Positions 13,666 to 27,032 of a stretch of 64,000 nucleotides of DNA are shown in pieces. How positions within the stretch are numbered: position 1 is the stretch's first letter; each line of letters begins with the position of its first letter. Source of the DNA: Dipetalonema caudispina (Eukaryota; Nematoda; Chromadorea; Rhabditida; Onchocercidae); NCBI GenBank assembly GCA_013365325.1, contig JABVXV010000071.1, positions 124,001 to 188,000 of the forward strand. Reading direction: 5' to 3'. A program made the position numbers and the translations under genes. Below the pieces are notes generated by a model. That model was not told the origin of the DNA and ran no database searches. It saw only the letters and a program-made list of their open reading frames with translations.

Positions 13666-16235
13666 GTTTTCTTGCTCAGATATACCTTTAAATGCGTTTA
13701 TGATTTATTTCAACATCCTATTCACATGGTTATTATATTGATTCATTTGATAGTCTACTAATTTCTCAATTTGTTATATTACTATTTCAGACATCCTTCA
13801 TTCAGCATCATTATTTAATAGTAAGCCAATCGAAAAAATCCTATCAAATTAACTCTTCAATTAAAGCAAAAAATAAAATAAATTCATCTTTAAATCACTA
13901 TTACCTTAAATCGTCCAATCATATACATCATATCATTTAAGCCACAGATTACCATGAATCATTATAGTATCCGCCGTTACTTCCAAAAGCTGTACAATTC
14001 TATTTCCTGACTATATCACATATTGAGCATCGCAAAAATTTGATACTTTCCAAGGTTGTTATGCTTAAGATATTTATTAATTAGCATTAGTAGTGAAATC
14101 ATTTTATATTAGCTAAAAGCTTATTACACTTTTTGCTTGAGGTAATTGTTACAGGTTATTTCAGATATTTTTTGATGAAAACACTTTGAAATCCTGGAAA
14201 ATTTTATTTAGCCTAACATATTAGGAACACTGAAAAATTGTGCTGCGATTGCAGCCTTTTATAAAATTTTAGCCATCGCTGATTTGCTAATCGGTAAAAG
14301 CCGATCGGTAAAATTTTTGCATTGTGATAAACATAAAAGCAAACTTTTGTGAAAAGAGTGAAACTTAAGAAAAATATTCTGTTGCAATGACATAAATTTT
14401 CGCCTCGAGTAAATTTTTGGTAAAATGGAAAAACTTTTCGCCGTGGGAAAAACTTACTTTTTCTGAAAGACCTCGTTTTGTTGATCAATTTGTGTGTTTT
14501 TTTTTTTTTTTTTGTTTTTGTTTTTTTCCTTTCTTTTTCACACTTTGATTAGTGAATCTCATACGGAAGAATCATTGGTCACTTAACTGCCAGCCATACG
14601 ACAATTTTTTAGTCGAGTAAAATTTAATTCCGCAAATTCTATTATTCCTTATTAACAAATATCGTTTCAATGTCAACAAAATTATATTTTATGGTATGTC
14701 ATACGAAAAAATTTCTGCCTAAATGTCTGATGTGTGTTGCATATGGTGATAATATTGTTTATTTTGATTTACTGATTTCTCTTTTTTTTTTTCTTTTTTT
14801 TTTAATTCAAATTCTGAATAATGCCGCAAAATTAGGAAACCAATATTATTCAAGGCTTAAAGCTGTAACAACGAAAATAACGCTGATAATTCATTTAATT
14901 GACCAGGCGATATTATCTAAAAATTATTAACACGCTAAGTCGATAAATCATTAAAAATTATTCAAGTAACTGAGTATGAAGTGAGACAAATGCGAAACTA
15001 ATTGTTTGCTTAACCAACTTTTTCGGACAATAAATTTGAAACAATAGAAAATTTTCAAGGATAGAAGTGATATATTCACATATCTCGATACGTATATATA
15101 TATATATATATAAAGAGAGGGAGAGAGATATTGTCGTAACCAAACTTTTCCATCCCTTTCCCTTTCTTTCATCAAAAAATGTTATATCGCTTTAATTTAA
15201 ATTATTTCATGCATTTATCACTGTTGTATATTTCACGTATCAAAAGATCTTTCCAAAGAACCTTACTGCTTCTTTTCTTATAACATTCTAAATAATGTCT
15301 TCTTTATCCATTTCATCAGCCACATATCACTAATCATTCTTCAAGATCAAAGACTCAATTCTTTTTCTGTTTCCGTGTTGCTTGTTGAAACGTGTTTTAT
15401 ATTGTGAATATCAGCGAATCATGAGTATCTTCTACTGTTTTTATGATTAGAGGGAATTTTTGATTCGTAGGAAAGTGATTACAACTAGAATAAAATCACT
15501 AACTCATTCATGTACTGAATGATAAATTAGCCAAGTAATAATCAAAGATTGTTGATCTGGATAACGATTTTATTGTTTTCGTTAATAACAGTCCAATAAA
15601 GATATATTAGCAGATGATAACATTTGTAGTCTATGTTTCTTTTCCAAAATCTTCAGTTATTTAATATTCATGCGAGTTTAATTCAGATCACATGATCAAG
15701 TAAGTTTAAGCACAACACTTTGCTAGCTAATTTTATTCAGACTTCAGATTACAATTTGGTTCTGGATCAGTTTGAATTCAGTAATTGGAAACTTGCATTG
15801 AATAATTGGATTGAAAAATCCTCTAAGATGTATTTTCCCATTGTGATAGCAAAATAAATGCAATTTGCGGGGAGATCGTTAACAAATTGCAATCGCAATA
15901 GTCAAGAAGAAATGGAAAAAAAATCCATATTTCAAATATCAAGGATGTAATTTTATTGAAGAAAGTTCTTCTGAAATTTTTTTTTGATTTCATTTAAAAA
16001 TAGCAGTTATAATTCATTTCACTGATGCAGTAGACGACAATCTTACCGCTCTTCTCTGCCTACCTCATTTTAATCCAATCCTCTTTGCCATCCTAGAAAT
16101 TCTCTGGAAAGAATTTGGATAGTTCAGAGAGGAAAATGAAATCTTTTATGCAAACTGAATAAAAAAAAGTTTGGCACTTGCATGTCAATGGCAATAATAA
16201 TTCGGATCAATAAGGCTATCCTTCACATGCGATGA
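13666..16235. other. No supported gene
   Basis: AT-rich spacer. It holds a T-tract near 14496-14525, an (AT)n run around 15092-15112 followed by a short GA-rich stretch, and scattered homopolymers. A short possible minus-strand exon (DGKEDWIKMR after a TTCTAG acceptor, near 16055-16085) could belong to the candidate gene just upstream but is too short to assign. Confidence 0.5.
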
Positions 16236-17711
16236 TCATTTGTCCCATTCCACAATTTCCAAATTTATGTTGGATCTGTGTAACAAGAACTGGAATTGTA
16301 TCCTTGGAGTAGTCAACCATATTTGTTTATTCAAAACACTCACTCCGTGATTAATGTAAAATCTCCAACTGAAAATGTAGCATTATGAATGAGCAGATAT
16401 ATTTCGGGATGGAATCTATGAATACTACCTTCCAGTGTAATACAGTCGATATTACTAAGATGATGGGATCAGTCATCATTAATGACCACTGGAAGTCATT
16501 TGAAGTGAAGGAACAACTTTCTGAACAATAATTTCCAGTTGAATTTGACTTATCCAATAGATTGATTGCTCAAAAAAAAAAAAAAAGTTTTTTTTTTTTT
16601 CTAATAAATAAATTTATCAGTGAAAGCAATAAATTTGTAAAATAACATATCAAATACAGCACATTTGAACAGGTTCAAGAAAAAACATTCCATATGTTAC
16701 AAAATATGCTTGAAACATTGATCGTAGATATGAATTTAAAAATAAGCAATAATAACCGAGATTTTTTGGCAGCACAAATAATGTGATGAATATTCCGGTA
16801 ACTTTCAAGATATCTCTAATAACAACGCGTTCGAGATCAAACACTAAAGAAAGAGAATATATTTTCAAGCCTTATCAGTTTTAGATTCGGAAATATTTTA
16901 GAATTATTGTGAAAAGAAACTTCGGGTCGATCTTATTATCAGCATTTACAAAATACATTTGTATCATCAACGGATCAGATCAAACCCGCGTTAATGTTGA
17001 CTATATGTGACATATTACAAAAATTATGTTAGAATAATAATACTAACACTTTTCAAAACATTACGTACAAACAAAGAAAAATGGAAAACAACGATACGCA
17101 AAGAATGGCCGATCTTTGCTGAATTGACTTGCTGGTCGATTAATATCACAAAATGTATGCTGATAAGTGATAAAGTGATAAATCAGATGAGAAGGCTTAT
17201 TCAATTTTGCATCGCCAATAAGTTTTTGTTTGGCACTTGGAACACTAGCTTTGCCAAATTCTTTCACTAAATAAACATGAATCTAATATGAGCTTGATTA
17301 CAACAGAATAATGGGACAAGGAAAACAAACCGTCGAAAGGATATGAATATTAACAACACTCATTCCAATGACGGATATACGTCAAATGAATACTGCTACA
17401 AAAATCTTGCTGATATTCTGAATTAATTCTGAGAGCAAAAAAAAAAAAGAAGGAAAAAAGTAATGTTGTAACAAAAGTTAAAATGCTTACATGGTTAAAT
17501 GATGAAAATTAGTTATGTCAGCTGTTGTTGACTGCTATTCTGAAACAAATGTTCGCGCTCGTGTCGCTGATGACTTAGTACAAAAAGCCAGAGTAATGCT
17601 AAGAATATGGCAGTGAATGAGATTAGCATGACGAAAAAATATGACATACATGGCTTTCCTGGCTTTATCATATTGCCTTTCCAGAAGTGTTGCACAAAAT
17701 TCGTTTGTCAT
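16236..17711 (-). CDS. Candidate three-exon small gene, unrecognised
   Basis: Exon 1 (17711-17650) starts MTNEFCATLLERQYDKARKA and ends at a strong donor (GTATGT) in phase 2. Exon 2 (16454-16344) follows the acceptor CATCTTAG, enters in phase 2 and reads NIDCITLEGSIHRFHPEIYL..., ending at a strong donor, GTGAGT. A last exon (16302-16236), reading IQFQFLLHRSNINLEIVEWD and ending in TGA, restores the phase, but its intron is only 41 nt with a weak acceptor (CTCCAAG). The spliced product would be 79 residues with no obvious signal peptide. I do not recognise the protein. Matching phases at both junctions are the main support. An overlapping open frame at 17695-17513 with one membrane segment is an alternative reading. 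Confidence 0.4.
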
Positions 17712-19860
17712 ATTTTGGTTGATGTTTTAAAGAGACATTTATATGACAGTTCGTGTTTGAAGCTAAAAAGTTATTTCTCTTTATCTCAATTTCAGACAAA
17801 AAAAAAAAAAAAAAACAGCAGGAAAAATTGAAAAAAGGGAAATATTGGATGGAAAAACAGAAGTACATGAAACATCATGAGAAAACAATAAAGTCAAAAA
17901 CGCACAGTGACAAAAATTTACATTTGTCCTCTTTCTCACCTAATGATTTTTTTTGCAGTGACCAAATTCAAATAAATGTCTTGCCTACTTGTGTTTTTGA
18001 GCATATTCAACTTGCAGAAAAGCTATAGAAGGAAGAAAAAAGTGGAGATTTTATTTGATCACTATTTGACAATATTTGGAGACATTTAATGAACCATTCG
18101 AAATTAGAAACGACCAAAACACAAGCCAATCTTCGTCTCCGAATGTATGAGGAACAAAGGTTACCAACTTTCTGAATCAATCAATTATTATTTTCTATGA
18201 TATTCAACTTAAACATTTCGTCATGGTATCAAAATAGTAAGAGTTAAATGAAAAAAATCCTTATTATTTATGAATTATAACTTTCATCACAAAAATTATC
18301 AATCAACAAATAAGCAATCCGCAAATCTTCTGTGTGAATTCAAACATAAAACATTTCAACGAGTTTAAGTCCATAGGATTTAGAATTTAGCGAAGATATA
18401 CCATTGCATGACAAAGTTCAAATGACATTTGTATGAGATAATTTCGCAAATTGTTGGATGAAATTTTGATGGTGAAGATAATAAGCATTGAAATTAATTA
18501 TTGGATAGATATAGCAACAGTACTTATTGCGTTATAGGTGAAAAGTGCAGAAAGAAGTGAAGCAATCAGTGAGCGCTTTGGTGATAATCAGAGATGAATG
18601 TAAATCAATGTGTATGTTATAGTGGAAGCTTTTTCATGATACATCGTTTGCATTGATCACAAAAACTAACTTACTAATGCTTAGCAATATTTGAAATGTT
18701 GAAATTCATCTAGAGCCTTTTTATTTTAATGAGTTGATTTTCGAAAGGAAAACAAAAGGGCATTCATTTGTTGCGCTTAGAGGAAAAGCTTTTATTTCCA
18801 AGAGTGAAAATGCAATTGGTGCTATGGATAATGTTCCATTTCTTTCAATTCTCAGGCAGCTTTTATTCTTGGTAAAAATCTCCGATAAATATTTGAAGAT
18901 ATGACGTATTTTTTAAAAAAAACTAAAATTGGAAATTATGAAAAAATTGTAAATTTTCAACCTTTTTGCTAATGAGAATATCTTATTACTACACCAACAT
19001 ACTGTAAGCTATTTATGTATGACGTACTGGATTTTAAATAAGAAAAGAAAGAGAAAAGAATACTGAAGAAAGTAAACTGCTAGATAGTGTGGCCAAGGTC
19101 AATTTTGCACACAATATGCTATTTCATGTTTTCTTTTTCTTTTTTTTTTTTTTTTTTTTTTTTTTTGAAATAATTTTAAAAGCAACAACTGTTTTGTGAG
19201 TGGTAAAATGATGCGAAAAATTCTAGCACAGCTTTCTCTATCAGTCCATCTGTTTCGTTTGAATCTTTACATCTAGTTGTACTAGACAATGATATAATGA
19301 TTCAGGAATTTTAATATCCCAATGTTTAAAATAATGTAAACAATATCGACGTCTGCATCATTTCCCAGGCAAAATAAACGAAGTAACTTTACTTTCTGAT
19401 AAAAAATAACAATAAAGGTTTAGTCCTGTTTACCACATCATATGGACGAAAATATACTGAGCACAATTTTTGAAAAGCGTGAATATTCACAGGGGAGTAA
19501 GGGTTTTGCAGATTTTTGCTTTCATTGAACTTCCAATTAAACTGGTACTAACAACCGCGCAGTAACATGCACAGGTAATGTGAGATCGCTTATTGTGTTA
19601 ATCGTGAAGTAGTTCTTACTTACTGCTTGGGATCCACTTTTGTAGTCTCAAGAAGTAAATATTATGCCGAAGATATCAAGCTCAATTTTACTGCTTCAAA
19701 GAGTAGTCTCTATAAGTTTCAAATTTTCTGTATGATTTGTGCCATGCTATTAATTTATGCGAATAAAATGAACGACGAAAAAAGTTTATCAATAGAACTT
19801 GAAAAATTAGTGATGTAGGCACAAGTGCCAGAAATTTTAGTGCTAATGCTCTGTGAGTCA
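17712..19860. other. No supported gene
   Basis: AT-rich interval with a 28-base T tract near 19139-19166 and A tracts near 17800. Open frames here run through homopolymers and look accidental. A plus-strand frame at 19627-19818 ends in a short hydrophobic, signal-like segment (MICAMLLIYANKM) and might be a 5' exon of the next candidate. Confidence 0.45.
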
Positions 19861-20137
19861 ACATTCGAGAAGTCTTCAAATCCAATTGTGAAAAAAGAAG
19901 AATAGCACAAGACACCTGCAATTGCTGCACGTAAGTGATTTCTTTCACGAAGTAAAACGTAGAATAGAAAGCTGCAGATAATAGGCAAATCTTGTCGGTT
20001 CGCCCTGAAAATACCTAAATCCAATTTATACTCTAACTTGTAGAGCTTGTAATCTTGAAGCTTCTCATCTAAAACGCAAGTATGAAGAAGGAAAAGACGA
20101 AGAAGAAAGAGACTCATCGAATCAGAAAAATGAATAA
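19861..20137 (+). CDS. Candidate 3' exon pair, Cys-rich secreted-type peptide
   Basis: An exon ending at 19930 with a strong donor (GTAAGT, phase 2) reads VFKSNCEKRRIAQDTCNCC. The next exon, 20044-20137, follows the acceptor TAACTTGTAG, restores the phase (T-A-C-N-L-E...) and ends in TAA after a Lys/Glu-rich tail. The junction gives C-x7-8-DTCNCCTAC, the spacing seen in small Cys-rich secreted domains such as IGFBP-like or antistasin-like modules. The 5' end is unclear: the frame is closed by a TGA just upstream of 19861, so another acceptor must lie there. The opposite strand is also open for 143 codons (20186-19755), which weakens the case. Confidence 0.3.
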
Positions 20138-20430
20138 ATAATGAGCCATCGGGAAAATATATCAAACAATTATCACTCTTTGTCACAAAATAACGTAGTA
20201 AATTTCAAGACTACTAATATATAAGTGTAGAAGAAGGACAAAACTGAATTGAATTCAAAGGAGTAAGAAATTTGTTTCTTCAAATATAGTGCAATTACAA
20301 TTCGAGTAATACAATTGCAAACTTCGAGCAAGAATTGAATCTGATTGTAAAAAAAGTAAAAAAAAGAAAATGTGGTCTACAAATTCAGAACATAGCAAAA
20401 TGTGGCGCAGCTGATTACACGCAGTTTCCA

Positions 20431-21640
20431 TTACCATTTATTCTTTTTTTGGGGACGATCTCTTGCACCTGGCTTAACATAATTTCTAGCCAATCGCTCT
20501 TCTGTTATTCTCTCATCCTCACTATCTTCGGTTTCTTCCTCTTCTTCATCTTCATCTTCATCGGAATCAGATCCAATTGATGGAAGATCCTCATTACCAG
20601 ATCCTTCATTGTCTTCGTCGGACAGTGCACCCGTATCAGCTAAAATAACAAAACAATGAAAAATAAGAGATTGCCGAACAATTTTACCAACGAAGGGAAG
20701 GAACGCACCGAATTCAACTCCACCCTCATCGAGATCGTCACCACCTTCGTTCAGTTTCGCATTTTCAGGTAACTGTCCACACGCTTTCAAATTCCTGGCT
20801 TCATCGGGATTATATTTTAAAATAACATCAGCCTATAACACAAATACACATACATATTGATAAAAATGGAACTGTTCCAAATAAAACAATTGGAAAAATC
20901 TAGGACGAAAATGAATACGCATGAAAGACATATGATTGTGCTAGTTTCCCAGTTTATTCCAAAAACAGAATTGAAAAGTATAACGAGAAGTGAGAAGTCT
21001 ACAAACGAATTACCTTATCGTCCTGATAATCTCTGAGACCAATTAGTATAATATCACCAGTGTTAATCCATACTTTTTTACGTAATTTCCCTCGAATATG
21101 ACATAAGCGCGGTTTACCGTCAAAGCAGTTTGCATTCAGCCGACCATTACCCAGCATTTTAATTACTTGCGCATATTCTGCAAAATATATTGATGCCTAA
21201 GAGTAGCCTAAAATAAATAGATTTGAATGATTTCAACGCTTAATTTGCAACTGTTTTCTCCTCCCAATTCCAGTTAGCTGCTTTAAGCTGACCTGCAGAA
21301 AATGAATTCTTCCGGGATGAGTAACGTTTCAAATGAAAAAGAAAAAAAACTTTATTGATTTGCTTTACAGTTATCTGCAAGGAAGCGGTTTTAGAAAAAA
21401 TTCGACGACCCGTAAATTATAACCGCAAAGAAGTGCTAATTTCATACCATAATTAGAAGCTGCACGACAAGTTTAATCTTTAATTTTCCACTAGAACATT
21501 AATATCAATGAAATTTTATATACTCCGATGGAAAACAAACCTTGTCCAGGCTCTTTGTATATCAATTCTCTTTTCATTATATCATTCTCGTTTTTACCCC
21601 TCCGACGATTTTTACCACCCTTTCCCTTATTTTTCGGCAT
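20431..21640 (-). CDS. EIF1AX homologue: Translation initiation factor eIF1A
   Basis: Four exons (21640-21541, 21177-21014, 20832-20709, 20639-20431) join in phase to give 198 residues. The start [15 protein letters not shown] is the hallmark basic N-terminus of eIF1A. The OB-fold follows (about residues 25-120), with [27 protein letters not shown] and [20 protein letters not shown]. The C-terminus is acidic, with a long Asp/Glu run at about residues 145-175, then a basic end. In the family, eIF1A binds the A site of the 40S subunit, works with eIF1 in scanning and recruits eIF5B through the acidic tail. The product is longer than the human protein (144 residues) because of the tail. Its 5' end faces the divergent GPKOW gene about 1.6 kb away. 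Confidence 0.97.
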
Positions 21641-21957
21641 TCTGCAGACTGTTCTGGAACCTGCTGCCTACGGATCAGTAATTTAGACTTCTGAAAAATC
21701 GTTTAAATCAGTTAACTACTAAAAGGTAAATAATTCAAAAGACAATAAACAAGTTTTTTACGATACATCATAAAAACATCAAAATAACTTCGTGTACAAA
21801 AGCATCTAATTTGAATGAAAGAGAGTAGAAACGGGTAGGTAATGTCAAAGTACTCAACAACATAATTCCACAAGTTTTGAGAAGACTGAGAAGGTAATGT
21901 CGAGTTTTAGCCAATCAAGCTCGCATCAGAAGCAGATTGTCCTGTGAATGCATTAAA

Positions 21958-22357
21958 ATGAATAGCTTGAAGCTGACATATGAGTTATTAGGAAAGTGGA
22001 AGCTTGCGAGTTATTTCCAGAAATGGAAGAGGAGAGGAAGTGTATGAGGAAAGTTGCTGAACAGAAAACGTCTGGCCTTTTCTCCACTTTTAATCATTAC
22101 TTAAAACATTGGATGTATGTGAGGTAGAGGTAGAAATCTTCAAAAATGTGCTGAATATCAACTACTTACAACATTATGCTTCTCCCCACTTACGTGAGCA
22201 CCACATAAAAGAAATTCAGACCTGAAATTAAACTTGACAGTCATAAGAGACACAGAATCATCAATCCTACCGCTAGAATGGAAAATCGAACTGAAAATTG
22301 AATCCATCATCCGCAAAACACCAACCGGCCTACTACAAACCAAACTTTATCGAAAAG
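21958..22357 (+). CDS. Possible two-exon coding segment between divergent genes
   Basis: A first exon, 21958-22039 (MNSLKLTYELLGKWKLASYF...), ends at GTGTAT in phase 1. A second, 22220-22357, follows the acceptor AAATTCAG and reads LKLNLTVIRDTESSILPLEW through LQTKLYRK to a GTTTGT donor, again phase 1. The next good plus-strand acceptor is that of GPKOW exon 1 at 23272, which is phase-compatible, so these could be unusual 5' exons of GPKOW or a separate small gene. No family is recognised, and overlapping frames on both strands are also open here. Confidence 0.25.
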
Positions 22358-23260
22358 GTTTGTTCATATCATTTAACTACTCATTTCTCTCGTAAATTGC
22401 AATAAATTTATGCCTAAAATTGAGTGTGGGAAGAAATCTCTCATTTCACGTCAGTAATGAGAGAGTTGAAAAAGTTAACGGCTATTGTGACATTATCGTT
22501 CCGGAAATGGATAATTCTAATGATGAAAAATGAAAGTAATTAATCAATTCTGTCTCTTCGATATTGTGTAATTATCCAAAGAAAAATGTCCACATTTTCA
22601 ACCGATAACGTCATAACTAAGCCAATATTGTGACAAACCAAAATATCGATCCTTGTTCAGTATTTGTTGGATCTTTATGGCTATTTTGCTAGGCTAAAGG
22701 AATGTGAAGGAAAAGAATATTTCTAAATACTCTCCACCTCATAAAAAGCATACAAAACATTGAATACGATCAAATCACAGTCAACAAAACCTATATATCA
22801 ATACCACATAAGAGCATATCTTTCATGGTACGGAAATATTTTCATATTGCTCCTTCATCAAAATATTTTAATGATATGAGTTGTGTGGGTTGGGTTAGGT
22901 GGAGATGGGTAGAGTTTTCGAGATATATCGGAAGAAGTAATGAGCTCTGCTGGAGTGTTAATTTTGAGTGGATCAGATCGTGACATTTGTATGTTCCATA
23001 AGGTCTCAACTCGTTTTTCTCTGTGGTCTAATCTTTGATGATAATCTGTAGAAATGAAGAGGTAGTTCATCCGTGATCAGTATATTTGTTACACTCAGGG
23101 TGGGTTAGAAATTTACATATTATTTAGCAATATAACTTCACCACTTTCTATACTGTTTCAAAAATAGTTTATAAAGCGTTCTCTTTCTCTTTCTCTCTCG
23201 CTTTCATTTTATTTGATCTCGAAATTATCATTGTCGTTATCATCAAGTTGAAATTGGTAA

Positions 23261-23286
23261 TTGCTGTTTCAGTATCCAGTGCACAA
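23261..23286 (+). promoter_or_regulatory. Splice/trans-splice acceptor before GPKOW
   Basis: TTGCTGTTTCAG ends at 23272, 14 nt before the GPKOW start codon. A strong acceptor this close to the ATG fits spliced-leader addition, although a cis-spliced 5' exon is possible. Confidence 0.5.
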
Positions 23287-26200
23287 ATGGCATCCATATC
23301 TGAACAATCCTGCTCATCTAGCATGTCCAAAGATATACCATGTCAAAAATCATCTGATGTAAAATTCACGATATCCACTCTTAAAAGGAATGTGGCATCG
23401 GTATCGAACAATAACGTTCTGCGAACTGAAAATAATGGAAGTGACGATGATGCGGAGGGTATTATGGATGAAAGTAAACGTCAACGGCTTACACTTGTAA
23501 AAAATGGACAAATGATTGAGTACGTTAATTTTCATTTCAGTAATTTTGGCATTGGTTGGTACATTTTAAGAAGTTCGAGTCAGGCAAGGTGTGGTAGAAC
23601 AATGCTACCATACTACCGTTCACTTTTAGAATTTCTGGAGTTGAAATGATAACAGTTTATTATTCTCATTTATTTTTCCTCACAAAGTCTTTGTTTTTAG
23701 GCCAGAAGAGATGCATAAACCGAAAAGCAGTTTGGTTATACCAATGGTAATGCAGGAAGATTGGAGGATTGCTCGCCTATTACAAATGAAAAGCGAGGGT
23801 AAACTAAATGAGGAAGAGCTAGCGAAGCTAGAGCTACTTACCGAGGCTGCTTCTTCATCAACTCATAAGGCAAGCTGATTTCAGCTTATTCATATCATTG
23901 CATCCTTTTAAACTTCAATGATTTAAATTACGCTTTATGCAATTCTCCTTCATAAATAATCCTTCTTATGTTTTCTCCATGATTATTTCTGCAGGACACG
24001 AATAAAGTTGATGGTCAGATCAATGAACCTCACAGCGGTATGGATGTTGATTATGATTCAGTACCAATAGAAGTGTTTGGTCTTGCAGTACTGAGAGGCT
24101 GTGGTTGGCGAGAAGGTGAAGGAATTGGTAAAACAAACAAGAAGTAAGTTTGTAACGTTTGAATTCATGAATTGTAATGTGGACTGTGCTTAGTTTTGTG
24201 TAGCTTCGTCTTAGGAAAGTTCCCTCTATTCCGCGAATTCATTCTATTAAATCAGTCGTTTTCAAAGGTGGAAGCGTGAACGATCTTTTTAGTTATTGGT
24301 GTTGTGATTTCAGAGAATAAAATCATGCTGGAATTTTACTAAGTAGTGTTACTTCCTGTTGTTAATATGCTTTCCTGTTGTGGGTTAGCCTAATTACTCT
24401 TTAATTTCCAGGGTAGTGCCTCTACGAGTTTCGTCCAGAAGGCCAAAAGGACTTGGACTAGGTGCCGCAGTTGTATCGAAACCGAATAGCAAAAGCTTGA
24501 ATTCAGATGCAGAAAAATTGAATAGTTTAAAGAAAGAATCGCTTGTGAAAATTACAGGAGGAATATATAGGTAATGATAGCACTTTAGAAAAGAAAAACT
24601 GGCTAGATTTATTCCCTAGAGAGAGATTGCAATGTTTGTATAACAACATGATTACCTTAAATTTCATGCTGCTAATTCTCTCTGTCCTTTCTTTTTTCTG
24701 TAAGTGTTCAAAAAGTGGAAATTATGAATTATTAGTCTAGGTTATGGGTTTAATTATGAAAAATTTTGCAACAATTTACGCGGGAGGGGTTGAACTGCTA
24801 ATCCATTTGGTAGTTCTCTGTTGTCATCGACTTGACTTTGTTGCGATTTTGTTTATCTTGTAATATCTCAATTTTTTTTTTAATTTCTTTTTCCAAATAA
24901 TTTATGAGAGTCGTTTTAGGAATTTGTATGGGAGAATACAGAGTTTCGATGAAGATAACGCAAGTGTTATTGTTCGGCTGGATTTAAATGGCAAAAATGT
25001 TCGTGTTAGTCACTATGCTGTGATTTTGATCACTGATGAGGAGTATGAACGAAGAAGGAGAGGTAGTTATTTCGGTTTGGGCTTTTATATAGTCTTTATG
25101 TAGTCAGAAGAAATGTAGTCAGGAATTTTATGTAGTCAGAAATTCAAGAAAGGAAAATTTAATTTTTATTAAACTTTTCATTTTATGTCCTACATCTTTT
25201 CGTGAACCAAGTAAATAGAATTTTGTATTGTTGTATTGTTTACATGGCTAGAAAAGTCAGGTATTCTCGTCAAGAAAATCGATTTGTTTATTGGAAAAGT
25301 CCGTAGACGGCATTGCGGGACTTATGTGTTCGTTTGACTTACGATTTTCATTATGACCTTTATCTTCAAGATTGTAGTATCGCAGAATTTGGTTATTGTG
25401 TGCAGTCTGAAGTCAAATCCAGTAACTTCCTTCCTCGGCATCCTAGCAAAGCAAATTTGAAAGAGCTCGCAAATCTTTTTCCCAATACTTCGTTTATTGC
25501 ACACAGTGACATATCTCTCTGTTAGGTTATTACATGTCATCTTTAAACCGAAAGTGGTGCTAATTAATGGACTTTTCTAAAACGAATCGTGATGGGTGTG
25601 ATTTTTGTGTTTTACTTTCGGAATTTGCAAAGCAATTATAACATATGCTTTAAAGCAGAGCATTCTCATGATGACGACAAATATTCAAATGGTGAAATCG
25701 AAGCTAAGGATCAGGAAAAGAATTATAAGAAGCAGAAATCAGAAATTGTCAAACCAAATAGAAAAGATATGTGGGCACGACCAGAACTGAAAGTCCGATT
25801 CATCGATAAGAAATTTAAGGTTACTGTATTTCTTCGTAAGGGAAAACTTGTGAAATGTTTCTGAAATCACTGCTTTTCTTTATTTCATATTGACTGAGTT
25901 ACCATCTGAGTTAAGAATTTACCGAGATCCAGTGTAATCTAATTTACTTGCTCATAAGCAGTATTACACGTCTCTACACTTTTATAACTGTTATTTATTG
26001 TTTTGATAGCGCTTTCATAAAGGTATTAAAATTTTAAAGGTTCATGTACTTTCAGAATGGAAAGCTTTATAATGAGAAAGTTCGGATTCTGGATGCAGCT
26101 GATCGTGAAAATTGCACTGTGGAAGATTCTTTTGGAAATAAATATTTCCGTAAGTTATTACTTTGCAGTGCTCTTAAATATAGGATCTTTCGACTCCACT

Positions 26201-26462
26201 TAACATCTTTTTATTTTTACTAAATTTTGATGCTAGTACGTTTTTAGAAATTAGTGAACATTGGCTGGAAACAGTCATACCAAAATCGAGGGGCGCAATG
26301 TTGATGATTGTAAATGGTCCACTTCATGGAAATATTGCAGTACTGGAAGCAAGGGATAAAAAAAAACATATGGTTATTGCTAGATTGATAACTACTGATG
26401 AAATTGTTACTCTCTGTTTTGATGATGTTTGTGAATATCTTGGTTCTTCTGATGAATTTTAG
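23287..26462 (+). CDS. GPKOW homologue: G-patch and KOW domain protein GPKOW
   Basis: Eight exons (23287-23519, 23701-23869, 23995-24143, 24412-24570, 24920-25062, 25656-25819, 26056-26149, 26248-26462) join in phase to give 441 residues. The G-patch lies in the middle (VFGLAVLRGCGWREGEGIGK, then RPKGLGLGA). A first KOW/SH3-like domain follows (LVKITGGIYRNLYGRIQSFD), then a charged Lys/Glu linker and a second KOW near the C-terminus (MLMIVNGPLHGNIAVLEA). Family knowledge: GPKOW (MOS2 in plants, Spp2-related) is a nuclear RNA-binding protein that activates the DEAH helicase DHX16/Prp2 in the spliceosome. Intron 2 has a GC donor (AAG|GCAAGC); no GT site keeps the frame. I chose the start at 23287 because the upstream in-frame ATG reads through the acceptor. 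Confidence 0.95.
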
Positions 26463-27032
26463 AATGTTAGAATTTCTTATAATCATATAGCTCTCGTTTT
26501 ATCATTAGATATGTTCACTATTTAAATCTTGGTATTTATATCTGTCACTTCAAGTACTAAAACCATTCAATGAGCTTCTTGAAATTTTCTATAGAAAAGG
26601 TGAAATTCAAGAAAATGTTTCTATATGATATAAGGCAGAATACTTTTCAATAATTGTCGATTTGGAATTAAGTGAAACAGAACTATAAGTGATCGATTAT
26701 TAACTTAGTGTCCCTTTAGCTATCAAAAATATTTGTCATACCTCCGGCTTGTGTTTTAATGTAATTAGTATTGTGCATTTCAAGTGAAGTAAATTTATGT
26801 TTGATAGACTTTGTTGTGTTAATTTCAAACAAACAAACTACTCGCACGTCATCCATATTCAAGAATGAGCGTCTATTGTCTGGAATATGCAGAACAAGTT
26901 GGTATGTGACTTAGTACGATAAAATACGTATGCTGATGACATAATTGCAAACGTTGTCTTAGATGTAGAAAATTAATACAAACGGCATGAAAGGCTAGGC
27001 TGATGGAAATGCGCTATTAAGGTAAGAAATAA
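26463..27032. other. Convergent 3' spacer
   Basis: This interval separates the ends of GPKOW (plus) and the secreted Cys-rich gene (minus). I see no open frame of note or repeat. It presumably holds both 3' UTRs. Confidence 0.6.
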
